Shown here one piece after another: positions 9,065 to 17,237 of a DNA stretch of 64,000 nucleotides. The stretch covers positions 1-64,000 of the forward strand of contig NZ_JAGGDJ010000014.1 in the NCBI RefSeq assembly GCF_017652985.1. The letters are read 5' to 3'. Made by a program: the position numbers and the translations under genes. This DNA is from Paenibacillus artemisiicola. GTDB taxonomy: Bacteria; Bacillota; Bacilli; Paenibacillales; Paenibacillaceae. The notes under the pieces are model-generated. The model was not told the origin of the DNA, ran no database searches, and worked only from the letters and a program-made list of their open reading frames with translations. Position 1 is the stretch's first letter. Each line of letters starts with the position of its first letter.

Positions 9065-9715
9065 TCAGGGGTTCCAAATCAGGACGCGAATCGGCGTCGG
9101 ATCGTACGCGTTGCACGGGTTGTTCAGCTGCGGGCAGTTGCTGATCAGCACCGTCGTGCGGGCGATCGCCTTGAGCTCCACATAGCAGCCCGGCGCCGAG
9201 ACGCCGTCCGCGAACGTCAGCCCGCCTTCGGGCGTAACCGGCACGTTCATGAAGAAGTTGACGTTCGGCGCGAGGTCCCGCTTCGTATAGCGTCCGTCGT
9301 GCCTCGCCAGCTGCAGCATGAACGTATCGCGGCAGTTGTGCATCTGCAGCTTCTCGTGCGCGTACCGGACCGTGTTGCTCTGCGCGGAGCAGGAGCCGCC
9401 GACCGTATCGTGACGGCCGCACGTGTCGGCGACGATCCGCGCGAGCGGCTTGCCGGATTCCGCCCGCAGGACGGAGCCGGTCGTCAAGTACAGATTGCCC
9501 TGGGCCGCGATCGTATTGACGGCGCTGTAATGATCGTCCGGGTTGTCGGCGTCGAAGAAGAGCGTATCCGCCGCCTGATTGCCGGCCAGGTCGACGATCC
9601 GGAGCGTCTGCCCCGGCTCCAGCACGTTCATCCAGCCGTCGCCGGCCAAGACGGTCTCGTCGTGAATCGCCTGCTCCTCGAGCAAGCTGCTTTCGGTTCG
9701 AATAAATGCGGTCAT
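9065..9715 (-). CDS. Urea carboxylase-associated DUF1989 protein, probable carboxyguanidine deiminase subunit
   Basis: 216 residues, DUF1989 family, with conserved GNQAADTLFFDADNPDDHYS and a Cys/His/Asp-rich TCGRHDTVGGSC metal-site-like motif. ATG at 9715 follows AAGGAGG. It is paralogous to the gene just upstream in the operon. Such pairs were long called urea-amidolyase-associated proteins 1 and 2; in characterised systems they form the heteromeric deiminase (CgdA/CgdB) converting carboxyguanidine to allophanate and ammonia. I cannot decide which subunit this is. Confidence 0.88.
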   Translation of the reverse strand: MTAFIRTESSLLEEQAIHDETVLAGDGWMNVLEPGQTLRIVDLAGNQAADTLFFDADNPDDHYSAVNTIAAQGNLYLTTGSVLRAESGKPLARIVADTCGRHDTVGGSCSAQSNTVRYAHEKLQMHNCRDTFMLQLARHDGRYTKRDLAPNVNFFMNVPVTPEGGLTFADGVSAPGCYVELKAIARTTVLISNCPQLNNPCNAYDPTPIRVLIWNP

Positions 9716-9735
9716 CGGTTCAACCTCCTTGTAGG

Positions 9736-10464
9736 TTAGCGGACGGCCAGCAGCCGGTATTCCGCGGTATTCTCGAACGCGCGCCGGTTCTCGGCGCGGT
9801 ATTGGAAGCAATAATCCGTCGCCGGATCGAACGGCGGCGCCGCGGAGACGTCCAGCTTGACGGAGGCCGCAGGATAAGTCGTCCCCGGGTTGAGCGGATT
9901 CGGCGTGTTCGACAGCACGACGAGCACGTCCATGTCGGTGCGCAGCGTCACGGCCGCGCCTTCCCGGCAGTGGTCCGCGTCGTAGATCAGGCGCCCGGCC
10001 GAATCGCAGGACACCTTGGCGAACAGGTTCACGACGGGACCGAGGTCGCGGACGCCGAGGCCGCACCGCACGAGCTCGACCGCGAAGTTCTCGTAGCCGC
10101 TGCGATGCCAGCCGTTGCGCTGCGTCTGGTAGTCCGTCGCCCCGTACTTGGCGTCCGTCGATTCGCGCGTCGTGAGGCCGCCGATGGGATCGTGCCAGCC
10201 GAGACCGTCTTCGACGATGCTCGCCAGCACGCGCCCGTTGTCGCTCATCAGGACATTGCCGCGCGTCAGGCGGGCCGTGTACTGAGCTTTCAGCGTATCG
10301 GGCATGTTGTAGCGCTCCGTCAAATCGTTCGCGTGAAACAGCGTCAGCGCCAGGTTGGCGTCCGGCTGCAGCGCCGTAAAGGTCAGCAGGCGGCCCTGCG
10401 CGACGACGCCGGACCATTTGTCCCCCGGCGCGAACGTCTTGCTCCACAAGGTTGAGCTCGTCAT
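9736..10464 (-). CDS. Urea carboxylase-associated DUF1989 protein (first gene of operon), probable carboxyguanidine deiminase subunit
   Basis: 242 residues, DUF1989 family; recognisable stretches are LTLFHANDLTERYN, TRGNVLMSDNGRVL and GLGWHDPIGG. The start is ATG at 10464, 8 bases after AGGAGG. An in-frame upstream start at 10494 is rejected because it lies in the riboswitch terminator. Only 20 bases separate it from the next DUF1989 gene. It is the first gene behind the guanidine-I riboswitch and the probable partner of the second paralogue in deiminating carboxyguanidine. Confidence 0.88.
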   Translation of the reverse strand: MTSSTLWSKTFAPGDKWSGVVAQGRLLTFTALQPDANLALTLFHANDLTERYNMPDTLKAQYTARLTRGNVLMSDNGRVLASIVEDGLGWHDPIGGLTTRESTDAKYGATDYQTQRNGWHRSGYENFAVELVRCGLGVRDLGPVVNLFAKVSCDSAGRLIYDADHCREGAAVTLRTDMDVLVVLSNTPNPLNPGTTYPAASVKLDVSAAPPFDPATDYCFQYRAENRRAFENTAEYRLLAVR

Positions 10465-10492
10465 GGATAATTCCTCCTTTTGTCGTGAAAAC

Positions 10493-10524
10493 AAAAAAGC
10501 CCGGGAGCATGATCTCCCAGGCTT
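10493..10524 (-). terminator. Riboswitch-controlled intrinsic terminator
   Basis: Minus-strand AAGCCTGGGAG / GCTCCCGGGCTT stem followed by TTTTTTG. Its 5' arm is the 3' end of the aptamer, so ligand binding should prevent terminator formation (ON switch). Confidence 0.9.
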
Positions 10525-10640
10525 TTATCCTTCCGTGTTATGCAGCCGCCGGAAGCCGAAGCATCCGCGTGCCGCACACCGTCTCTCGGACCAGGCTTGA
10601 CGTCAAGAAAGCGAACGCCAACGGAACCCTAGACAGCTTT
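10514..10640 (-). ncRNA. Guanidine-I (ykkC subtype 1) riboswitch controlling the carboxylase operon
   Basis: Minus strand reads, in order, CTAGGGTTCCG (10622-10632), CTGGTCCGAGAGA (10582-10594), then ACACGGAAGGATAAAAGCC leading into the terminator arm. These are the signature conserved blocks of the ykkC-I aptamer. Genes downstream (DUF1989 pair, carboxylase, allophanate hydrolase) match the known guanidine-I regulon. The ppGpp and PRPP subtypes share the 5' blocks, so a covariance-model search would settle the subtype; the gene content argues for guanidine. Confidence 0.93.
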
Positions 10641-10702
10641 TTCGTTCTCAATAGCTAACATGAGAACCGATATGCGATTGTCAGTACCTGCCGTTGCTGC
10701 TC

Positions 10703-10732
10703 ATTATAGCCGCGGCCTTCCCGGTCTGTCAA
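10703..10732 (-). promoter_or_regulatory. Consensus sigma-A promoter of the guanidine operon
   Basis: Minus-strand TTGACA (10727-10732), 18-base spacer, TATAAT (10703-10708): both hexamers are exact consensus. Start near 10696 gives a leader of about 230 bases holding the riboswitch. Confidence 0.88.
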
Positions 10733-10777
10733 TCGCTATGTCAGCTTTTATTACATATGGTTTGTTCGACGCTCGGT

Positions 10778-12706
10778 TCAACGCTTCGGCAGCGAACGGA
10801 CATACTTGTCCGACACGTCCATCAGCTTCAGGATATAGTCGTAGTCCTTGCGGTAAGGCGCCAAGTCCGTCACCGGCTTCAGCGTCCGCAGGTCGACGGC
10901 GGTGCCGTCGTCGAAGCTTTTGCCCGGCACGAACAGGATCTTGTCGTTGAAGAACGAGCCGGTCGGCAAATAATAACGCGACCCGACGACGTTATGGTCG
11001 ATGTTGAGCAGATCGTGCCCGAACGCCGTGTAGTTCGCCTGCTCGAGCGAGATGCCGAGCAGGTTGGCGATCGTCGGCATGATGTCGACCTGGCCGCCGA
11101 CCCGATCGACCACCTTGCCCTGCCGCTCGCCCGGCAGATGGATGATGAGCGGAATGTTGAAGCGCGATACCTGCGGATCGTACGGCACGCCGAGCGCCTT
11201 CGTGACCGCGTTCGGGTCGTTGTCGGTCGGCTGCAGGCCGAAATGGTCCCCGTACAGCACGAGCACGGTGTCGTCCCACAGGCCGCTTGCCTTCAGGCGG
11301 TCGATCAGCGTGCCGATCGCGTAGTCCGTGTAATTGACGGCGAGCAAATAATTGCCGAGCTGCGTCCCCTTCAAATCGTCCGGCAGCGTCATCTTGGCGC
11401 GGCCCGCCGGCACGTCGAACGGGAAGTGGCTCGATACGGTGATCATCTGCCCGTAGAACGGCTGCTGGGTCTTGGCGATTTCGCCGAGCTTCTCGACGGC
11501 TACCCGGTACAGCTCCTCGTCGGAGGCGCCGAAGCTGTTGAAATGGTCGTTCTTGTAATACGGCTTGTCGTAGTACCGGTTGAAGTTGAGCGCCGCGTAC
11601 AGCTTGTTGCGGTCCCAGAACGTCACGTCGTTGACGTGGAACGTGTCTGCGGCATAGCCGTTCTGCTGCAGCAGCCGCGGCAGGCTCGGCACGTTCCGGT
11701 CGCCGTAGCCGGTCGACATGGCGATCTTGGCGGTCGGATAGATCGACGTGTTCGACATGAATTCCGCGTCCGACGTATTGCCTTGGCCGATTTGTTGGAA
11801 AATATGCGGGAAATACAAGCTGCCGTCCGCCAGCCCGTTCAGCACGGGCGTAATCTCCTTGCCGTTCAGCTTCAGATGGATCGGGAAGTTCTGGAACGCC
11901 TCCATTTGGATGACGATGACGTTCTTCCCCTTCTGCGTGCCGAAGTAAGCGGGCGCGCCGCCCGGCTTGTCCTTGTACGGATACGTCGCCTGCAGGTCCT
12001 TCGCCTGCTTGACGAAATCAGCCGTGTTGCCTTCGGAGGCGATGCTGTTGTCCTTGGCGTCCTTGATGGCCGCGGACACCTGGTAATTCAGGAAACCCTC
12101 GTCCTCCGCTTCGACGAGCTCGTTCTCGATCGGCATGCCGACGTGGATGATCCGCGCGGACATCGCGACGCAGAGGATGAACAGCGCGCTCAGCACGACG
12201 CGGTACATCGGAGTCGCCGCGGAGAACGCCTTGCCCCGGCTTCCCCGCCGGACGGCCGCCGCGGCGGCGATCCAGACGACGAGCCCGATCAGCACGTCCG
12301 GGAAGAACCAATAATGGCTCCAGCGGATCGTCGATTCGACGCTGTCCTGGATTTTTGTGACCTGATGCAGCTCGTAAAGAGCGGTGTACGTCGGCACCGA
12401 GCCGAAATGCTCGAAATAAACGGCCGACGAAAAAAACAGGAGCGACACGAGCAGGTTCAAGCTGCCGTATGCCCATGCTTTGAACCGGGCCGGCGTCGCG
12501 AGCTCCAGCGCGCACAAGAGCACGAGCAGCGCGGAAGCGTCGGCGAAGAGCCGGGGCCACTTAATCTCGCCGAACAGGAAGTAGCGCAGCAGCGCCAGCT
12601 TGGCGAGCAAGATCGCGATCGCGACGTAGAACAGCGGGACGCGGAGCTTCCGCTCGCCGCCCAGCCGCACGACCGTTTCGTTGGGACGTGATGTCGTATA
12701 GGCCAT
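10778..12706 (-). CDS. LtaS-like membrane sulfatase (lipoteichoic-acid-synthase family)
   Basis: 642 residues: about five membrane segments in residues 20-185, then an extracellular alkaline-phosphatase-fold domain. Metal and nucleophile motifs are present: QMEAF, the GNTSDAEF threonine nucleophile, and VLYGDHFG near the C-terminus. The family transfers glycerol-phosphate from phosphatidylglycerol to build lipoteichoic acid. The assignment is to the family; a primase or phosphoethanolamine-transferase role is not excluded. ATG at 12706 follows an AGAAGG site, and the gene starts 23 bases past the radical SAM stop, so the two are probably one operon. Confidence 0.88.
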   Translation of the reverse strand: MAYTTSRPNETVVRLGGERKLRVPLFYVAIAILLAKLALLRYFLFGEIKWPRLFADASALLVLLCALELATPARFKAWAYGSLNLLVSLLFFSSAVYFEHFGSVPTYTALYELHQVTKIQDSVESTIRWSHYWFFPDVLIGLVVWIAAAAAVRRGSRGKAFSAATPMYRVVLSALFILCVAMSARIIHVGMPIENELVEAEDEGFLNYQVSAAIKDAKDNSIASEGNTADFVKQAKDLQATYPYKDKPGGAPAYFGTQKGKNVIVIQMEAFQNFPIHLKLNGKEITPVLNGLADGSLYFPHIFQQIGQGNTSDAEFMSNTSIYPTAKIAMSTGYGDRNVPSLPRLLQQNGYAADTFHVNDVTFWDRNKLYAALNFNRYYDKPYYKNDHFNSFGASDEELYRVAVEKLGEIAKTQQPFYGQMITVSSHFPFDVPAGRAKMTLPDDLKGTQLGNYLLAVNYTDYAIGTLIDRLKASGLWDDTVLVLYGDHFGLQPTDNDPNAVTKALGVPYDPQVSRFNIPLIIHLPGERQGKVVDRVGGQVDIMPTIANLLGISLEQANYTAFGHDLLNIDHNVVGSRYYLPTGSFFNDKILFVPGKSFDDGTAVDLRTLKPVTDLAPYRKDYDYILKLMDVSDKYVRSLPKR

Positions 12707-12729
12707 ATATCGTTACAACCTTCTTTCCT

Positions 12730-13608
12730 TCACATGCTGAACCGCTGCCGGTAGCCGCATTTGCGGCACAACTCCTCGACCACCTCGCGGCGGGAAAAGC
12801 CGTCGTACAGGCGCTTCGCCCGCTCGCCCTCGATGATGTCCGAGAACGCGGTTTGATGGATGTTGCCGAGATCGATGACGCCTTCGCCGTCCAGGCAGCA
12901 AGGAATGACGGTGCCGTCCACGAGCACGCCCGCCTGATTGCGCAGGCCGTAGCAGAAGCCGCGGTTCTCGTCTTCCTTCTCCTTCAGGTCCGGCCACTTG
13001 AACTCGTGATCGTGGTTCAGGTAGATGCGGTCGGCCAGCTTGATGCCCTTGCCCCGCGTATAATGGTCCCGGATCCGGAAATCGAGCCCGAACGTCCGCT
13101 CGAGCTGGTCGAGAATCTCCTGGTTGCGCTGGCGCGCGACGTTCGTGGCGTTATCCTCCGTCAAATTCCACAGCCGCAGCGAGACGAGCACGTCCGACGC
13201 CGCGACGGCTTCCTTGGCGAACGCGAGCACCTTGCCGACGTAGCCTTCCTTGTCGACCGAGCCCTCGTGGCCGTCGAAGCTGTGCAGCGAGAAGTTGATC
13301 TGCCGCAGCGCGGGCTTGCCGAGAATTTTCGGCCCGGCTTTGTGAAGCAGCGTGCCGTTCGAGGTCAGGTTCACCTTGAAGCCGCGCTCGTGGGCGAGGT
13401 CGAGCAGCGTATCGATCTTGGGATGAAGCAGCGGCTCGCCCTTGACGTGAAAATAAATATGGTCCGCGTGCGGCCTGATCTGCTCCAGCGTCCGCGTAAA
13501 ATCCGCCACGGAGATGAATCCTTTCGCCCGTTCCGTCGGCGGGCAGAAGGAGCAGGCCAAATTGCAAACGCTCGTGATTTCGATGTAAAACTTTTTGAAT
13601 TTCTTCAT
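12730..13608 (-). CDS. Radical SAM protein with SPASM-like C-terminal cysteines
   Basis: 292 residues. N-terminal CNLACSFC is the CxxxCxxC radical-SAM cluster motif, and FHVKGEPLLHP is the GGE-like SAM-binding motif (here GE). C-terminal cysteines (GFCYGL, PCCLDG, CRKCG) resemble a SPASM auxiliary-cluster region. Proteins of this shape modify peptides or small molecules; the substrate cannot be told. It lies directly upstream of the LtaS-like gene (23-base gap), which suggests an envelope-related role by inference only. Confidence 0.85.
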   Translation of the reverse strand: MKKFKKFYIEITSVCNLACSFCPPTERAKGFISVADFTRTLEQIRPHADHIYFHVKGEPLLHPKIDTLLDLAHERGFKVNLTSNGTLLHKAGPKILGKPALRQINFSLHSFDGHEGSVDKEGYVGKVLAFAKEAVAASDVLVSLRLWNLTEDNATNVARQRNQEILDQLERTFGLDFRIRDHYTRGKGIKLADRIYLNHDHEFKWPDLKEKEDENRGFCYGLRNQAGVLVDGTVIPCCLDGEGVIDLGNIHQTAFSDIIEGERAKRLYDGFSRREVVEELCRKCGYRQRFSM

Positions 13609-13748
13609 GCGCGATGCCCCGTTTCCTTCGTTCGGCCGGCGCCGGCCGGCGACAACATACCCTTCATTATAGGACGCCGGCGCGTGCGATGTCCACTTTC
13701 GGGCCCGGTTCTTCCGGTTATCGCCAGGATAGGCAGCAATCGAAACGC

Positions 13749-13776
13749 AAAAAACAGGACCTTCGGCGAAGGTCCC
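13749..13776 (-). terminator. Intrinsic terminator after the 108-residue hypothetical gene
   Basis: Perfect GGACCTTCG / CGAAGGTCC stem followed on the minus strand by TGTTTTTTG. Confidence 0.8.
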
Positions 13777-13821
13777 GTGCGTATTCGGGTTTTAAGTCGG
13801 TTGGGAGCGCATTCAAGGAGG

Positions 13822-14148
13822 CTACGCGCGCTGCAGCAAATCGTGCATATCGTCTTTCGTCCGCTCGACCTTGAGCACGTCCTCGACGGTAATGTCGGTC
13901 TTGTTCTCGTTGCGGAACGTCGTGCCCTCGAGCCGGTAGCCGTTCGCTCTCGCCATCGAGTAGAACGCGCAAAGCTGGTTCGCGATCCGCACCGCCTGCT
14001 CCTTGCTCGCTGCCGCGTACAATTTGTTGCCGAAACTGAGCGGGTTGCTGTTGCTTTGAATGTTGACATGGAAGGCCTCGGCTTCGCCGTCCACCTGCTT
14101 CACCAAAATTTGATTGTTGTAACAGTTCAACAGATAATGGACTGTCAT
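13822..14148 (-). CDS. Hypothetical protein
   Basis: 108 residues; I do not recognise the family. It is soluble, with a beta-rich N-terminus (MTVHYLLNCYNNQILVKQVD) and a helical, charged C-terminus. I chose ATG at 14148 because GGCGGTG sits 6 bases upstream; an in-frame GTG at 14157 lies within that site. A good terminator follows, supporting a real monocistronic gene. Confidence 0.7.
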   Translation of the reverse strand: MTVHYLLNCYNNQILVKQVDGEAEAFHVNIQSNSNPLSFGNKLYAAASKEQAVRIANQLCAFYSMARANGYRLEGTTFRNENKTDITVEDVLKVERTKDDMHDLLQRA

Positions 14149-14255
14149 GTCATTCACCGCCTGTTCACTAGGTTTCGGCCCGCTTATCCGCTTGCCGTAC
14201 TCCTTATTACACGGGCCTCGCCCCCGTGAAACGCCGGCTGCCTTCCGCTTTTATT

Positions 14256-14552
14256 TTATGCCTCCGACTCGGAGAAATGCGCCCCGCAAAACGATTCGAG
14301 CATCCGTTCTTCCTCGTCCTCCAGCTCGAAATCGTGGAACGCGTCGTTGATCCGCTTGTACAGCTCGTACTTGACGAGACGCCCGGCATCTCCGTCGACG
14401 CGGTAGATCGCCCGAATGAACAGCCCTCCTTCAACGTACAGCTCGTCGTCCTCCGCGACGTCGATTTCCAGCTTGAATTCGTATCGTTCCCCGGCCAAGA
14501 TGCCGAACGGATCCTTGATTTTCTCTACGGTATAGGCTTCGATCTCGATCAA
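14256..14552 (-). CDS. DUF6509-like small protein
   Basis: About 98 residues. The N-terminal pattern IEIEAYTVEKIKDPFGILAG followed by ERYEF recalls Bacillales proteins annotated DUF6509; function unknown. It is acidic, with an E/D-rich C-terminus. AGGAAGG touches the ATG at 14561 but lies 9 bases before TTG at 14552, so TTG is the likelier start and gives the family-like N-terminus. Family recall is moderate. Confidence 0.65.
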   Translation of the reverse strand: MIEIEAYTVEKIKDPFGILAGERYEFKLEIDVAEDDELYVEGGLFIRAIYRVDGDAGRLVKYELYKRINDAFHDFELEDEEERMLESFCGAHFSESEA

Positions 14553-14718
14553 TTTCCTCATCCTTCCTGACTTCGTCGCTCCATTATACCGTTTTCTCCG
14601 CCGGGTTACGAATCGGCGCCGGACGCGAAGGATGGGAGCGCCCCCGAGGCGCGGGCGCATGGCTATCGCCGAAGCCTCGACGAAGCGGACAGGAGCGTTA
14701 ACGGCGCGCGGGCGGGCG

Positions 14719-15402
14719 TTACTCCCGATATTCCTCGCGCGTCGGCTTCGCCTCGCCGGGAACGCGCCGTCCCGCCATCGGCACCGTCGCGGCCCGGAAC
14801 CAGCCGCCGTACCGGAAGACCGGCCCGAGCAGCGGATTGACGACATCGACCGTTATCCGGAAGCGGCCCGCCTCGTCGTCGTACCATTCGTGCACCTCCG
14901 CCCTTCCCGTCAGCCGATCGGGAAAGCGGAACCCGAGCGGGCCTTCGTAGAAGCGCTGCTCGCCCGAGCGGATCAGGATGCCGCCGTGCGGCGACGCCGC
15001 CATCTCGAGGTCGACCGCCAGATGCTGCTTCGTGCCCAAATAATCGACGATGCGCCGGCGCTGCCGGCTGTAGATCATCGTCGCGTCGAACTTGCGGACG
15101 CCTTCCGGGAAGCGGAACCGGCGGCTCCACGTGACCGTCTCGCGTCCGAAGGCGTCCTCGTAGGCGTAGTTGGCGATCGTGAACGGAACGCCCTCGCCCG
15201 CCTTCGGGAACATGATATGGCGCGCCGTTCCGAGCCAGAGCGGCGCCGCCGCCCACTTGTTGTACCAGATGCGCTCCATGACGCCTTCGCCGATGGAGGC
15301 GACCCCGTCCCCGCTGCTGAAGCCGAACCGCTGGCGGATGCGCGGGTGCAGCTTCGCGAACTCCGCCCCGAGCGCGCGCTCGTAGATCGACGCCGCCGTC
15401 AT
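14719..15402 (-). CDS. DUF4166 domain protein
   Basis: 227 residues matching the DUF4166 pattern: N-terminal YERALGAEFAKLHPRIRQRF, then a lipocalin-like beta barrel ending with EWYDDEAGRFRITVDVVNPLLGPVF. Biochemical role unknown. The start at 15402 overlaps the stop of the SRPBCC/DoxX gene as ATGA. DUF4166 and DoxX-like domains recur together in Firmicutes, so the two products probably act together. Confidence 0.82.
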   Translation of the reverse strand: MTAASIYERALGAEFAKLHPRIRQRFGFSSGDGVASIGEGVMERIWYNKWAAAPLWLGTARHIMFPKAGEGVPFTIANYAYEDAFGRETVTWSRRFRFPEGVRKFDATMIYSRQRRRIVDYLGTKQHLAVDLEMAASPHGGILIRSGEQRFYEGPLGFRFPDRLTGRAEVHEWYDDEAGRFRITVDVVNPLLGPVFRYGGWFRAATVPMAGRRVPGEAKPTREEYRE

Positions 15403-16415
15403 CGCGCTCGCCCTCCCTTCGGCCGCGGCGCGCGCAGGCAGCGTCCGGCAGCGGGAAGCTCCCGCGCCGTCAGCGCGGCGGCCAGGCTGAGCGCGGCCAT
15501 GCCGACGCCGAGCAGCGCCGGATTGAACGGCGAGCGCAGCAGCGCGGGATCGCCGGCCGCGCCCAGCGCCGCGAGCAGCAAGAGCAGCGGCGCCTGCGCG
15601 GCGAGGAACCGCCTGCGGCGGTGCAGCGGCAGCGTGGCGAGGCCGACGCCGGCTTCGCCAATGCCCAGCAGCAGCGCCGCGAGCGTCTCGCGGCCCTCCG
15701 GGATCCAGCCCGTCGCCGCCAGGATCGCTAGCTCGCCGTCGTGAGGGAACAGCAGCTTCGGCAGCAGCCCCTGCGCGAGCCACAGACAGGCGAGCGTCCC
15801 GGCGCAGGCGTAATGGACGACCGCCTGACGCAGCGCGACCCGCGGCGGAATGCCCGCTTCGAGCCACAGGCGGAGGGCGTCGAAGCTCCATGCCGTGGCA
15901 TAACCGAACAGCGGGCGGAACGCGAAGCGGTCGAACGCGCGGCCGAGCGGACCGAAGCGCGTCCGGTAGTCGTATTGCGTGATGAACCGGATGCCTTCAT
16001 CGTTTCCGTCATTCTTTCTGTTAGGGCAGCCGTCTTCGCTTCCCTCCTCGGGCTCTTCGCCTCCCCCGACATCCCGGCCCCGCTTCGGCGGCACGTATTT
16101 CCAGTAACCCGTTCCCCGGCTGATCAGCGACAGCGGCTGGCCGGAGCCGAAAGCCAGCGCCGACAGCCGCACGCCGCTCTTCGGGAACCGCGCCGTCCGC
16201 GACTCGCCCGTGCCGGCGATCGCGAGGCCGAAGCCGATCCGCGTGGCGTACGTGAACCTTTGCGGCGCTTCCGGATTCGGGCGTGGCAGGTAAGCGATGT
16301 CGGTAAACCGGAGATCCCACTGCCGGTGGAGCTCCGGCTTCTGCGTATGGTTCCACAGCGTCTCCATGTCGGTGCGGATGGTCGTTTCGACGTAAATCGG
16401 TTTGCTTCGCCGCAT
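15399..16415 (-). CDS. SRPBCC / DoxX-like fusion membrane protein
   Basis: 338 residues. Residues 1-190 look like an SRPBCC ligand-binding domain (YVETTIRTDMETLWNHTQKP with HRQWDLRF), interrupted by a charged Gly/Glu/Asp insert near 115-140. Residues about 200-320 hold four membrane segments of DoxX type. It is translationally coupled to the DUF4166 gene. The combination suggests a lipid or quinone-like hydrophobic ligand; that is inference. Confidence 0.75.
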   Translation of the reverse strand: MRRSKPIYVETTIRTDMETLWNHTQKPELHRQWDLRFTDIAYLPRPNPEAPQRFTYATRIGFGLAIAGTGESRTARFPKSGVRLSALAFGSGQPLSLISRGTGYWKYVPPKRGRDVGGGEEPEEGSEDGCPNRKNDGNDEGIRFITQYDYRTRFGPLGRAFDRFAFRPLFGYATAWSFDALRLWLEAGIPPRVALRQAVVHYACAGTLACLWLAQGLLPKLLFPHDGELAILAATGWIPEGRETLAALLLGIGEAGVGLATLPLHRRRRFLAAQAPLLLLLAALGAAGDPALLRSPFNPALLGVGMAALSLAAALTARELPAAGRCLRAPRPKGGRAR

Positions 16416-16500
16416 TGTCCTTCGTCAGCTCCTCTCAAGGCCAAGTATAACGGCGTACGCCGGACCTCGGGCAGAACCAACTTTCATGGAACGCGCGGCG

Positions 16501-16527
16501 AAAAGGGTACTAGAATCTCTAGTACCC
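16501..16527 (-). terminator. Intrinsic terminator of the ada-ogt-kinase-regulator operon
   Basis: Perfect 10-base stem GGGTACTAGA / TCTAGTACCC with a 3-base loop, followed on the minus strand by CTTTTC, 40 bases past the response-regulator stop. Confidence 0.78.
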
Positions 16528-16567
16528 CCGTTCCCGGTTGCGTTTTTTCGGCCCGCTTAACGCGGCT

Positions 16568-17227
16568 TCACGTCTTCGGATTCTCCGGCTCGTCCGGCTT
16601 CTCCGGGGCGAGTCCGATCCGCTTCACCTTCTCCACCGCTTCCTTGCTGCTGCGGACGCCGAGCTTCTTCAGCATCTTGTTGACCTGGTTCTTCAGCGTG
16701 CTCTCCGCCTTGAACAGCTTGCGCTCGATCTGCGGCTGCGTGTAGCCCGCCTCGATCAAGTCGAACACCTCGCGCTCCGCCGCGGTGAGCGGCTTCAGCT
16801 GCTCCTCCCGCTTCAGCCGGGCGAACTCCTTCAGCAGCGCGTCCATCGGCGCCGAGTGATGGTAAGCCGCGCGGATGGCGTGCGGCAGATGAAGATAGTT
16901 CGTCTTCTCGATATAATTGACGGCGCCGGCCGTGAACGCCTTCGTCATGACCGACTCCTCGCTCATCGACGTCAGCATGATGATCTTGGCTTGCGGCGCG
17001 AGCCCGTGAATCTCCATCGCCGCGTAAATGCCTTCGAGCTTGCGGTCGGTCAGCTGGATGTCCATGAGGACGACGTCGAATTCCAGCGTGCGGGCGAGCG
17101 ACGCCGCCTCCGCCGCGTTGGTCGCGGCGCCGACGACGAGCAGGTCCTCCTCCCGGTTCAGAAAAGCGGTGATGGCCTTGATCCAGCCGGGATCGTCCTC
17201 GACCAGAACTACGCGGATCGCATTCAT
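16568..17227 (-). CDS. LuxR/NarL-type response regulator
   Basis: 219 residues. The receiver domain has the acidic pair D11/D12, phospho-acceptor Asp56 (VVLMDIQLTD), T/S in MLTSMS and Lys in IEKTNY. The C-terminal helix-turn-helix (about 145-205: LTAAEREVFDLIEAGYTQPQIERKL) is of LuxR type. Its start lies 10 bases after the kinase stop, making a two-component pair. Targets are unknown; location at the end of the alkylation-repair operon is the only hint. Confidence 0.9.
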   Translation of the reverse strand: MNAIRVVLVEDDPGWIKAITAFLNREEDLLVVGAATNAAEAASLARTLEFDVVLMDIQLTDRKLEGIYAAMEIHGLAPQAKIIMLTSMSEESVMTKAFTAGAVNYIEKTNYLHLPHAIRAAYHHSAPMDALLKEFARLKREEQLKPLTAAEREVFDLIEAGYTQPQIERKLFKAESTLKNQVNKMLKKLGVRSSKEAVEKVKRIGLAPEKPDEPENPKT

Positions 17228-17237
17228 GTCCGTACGT

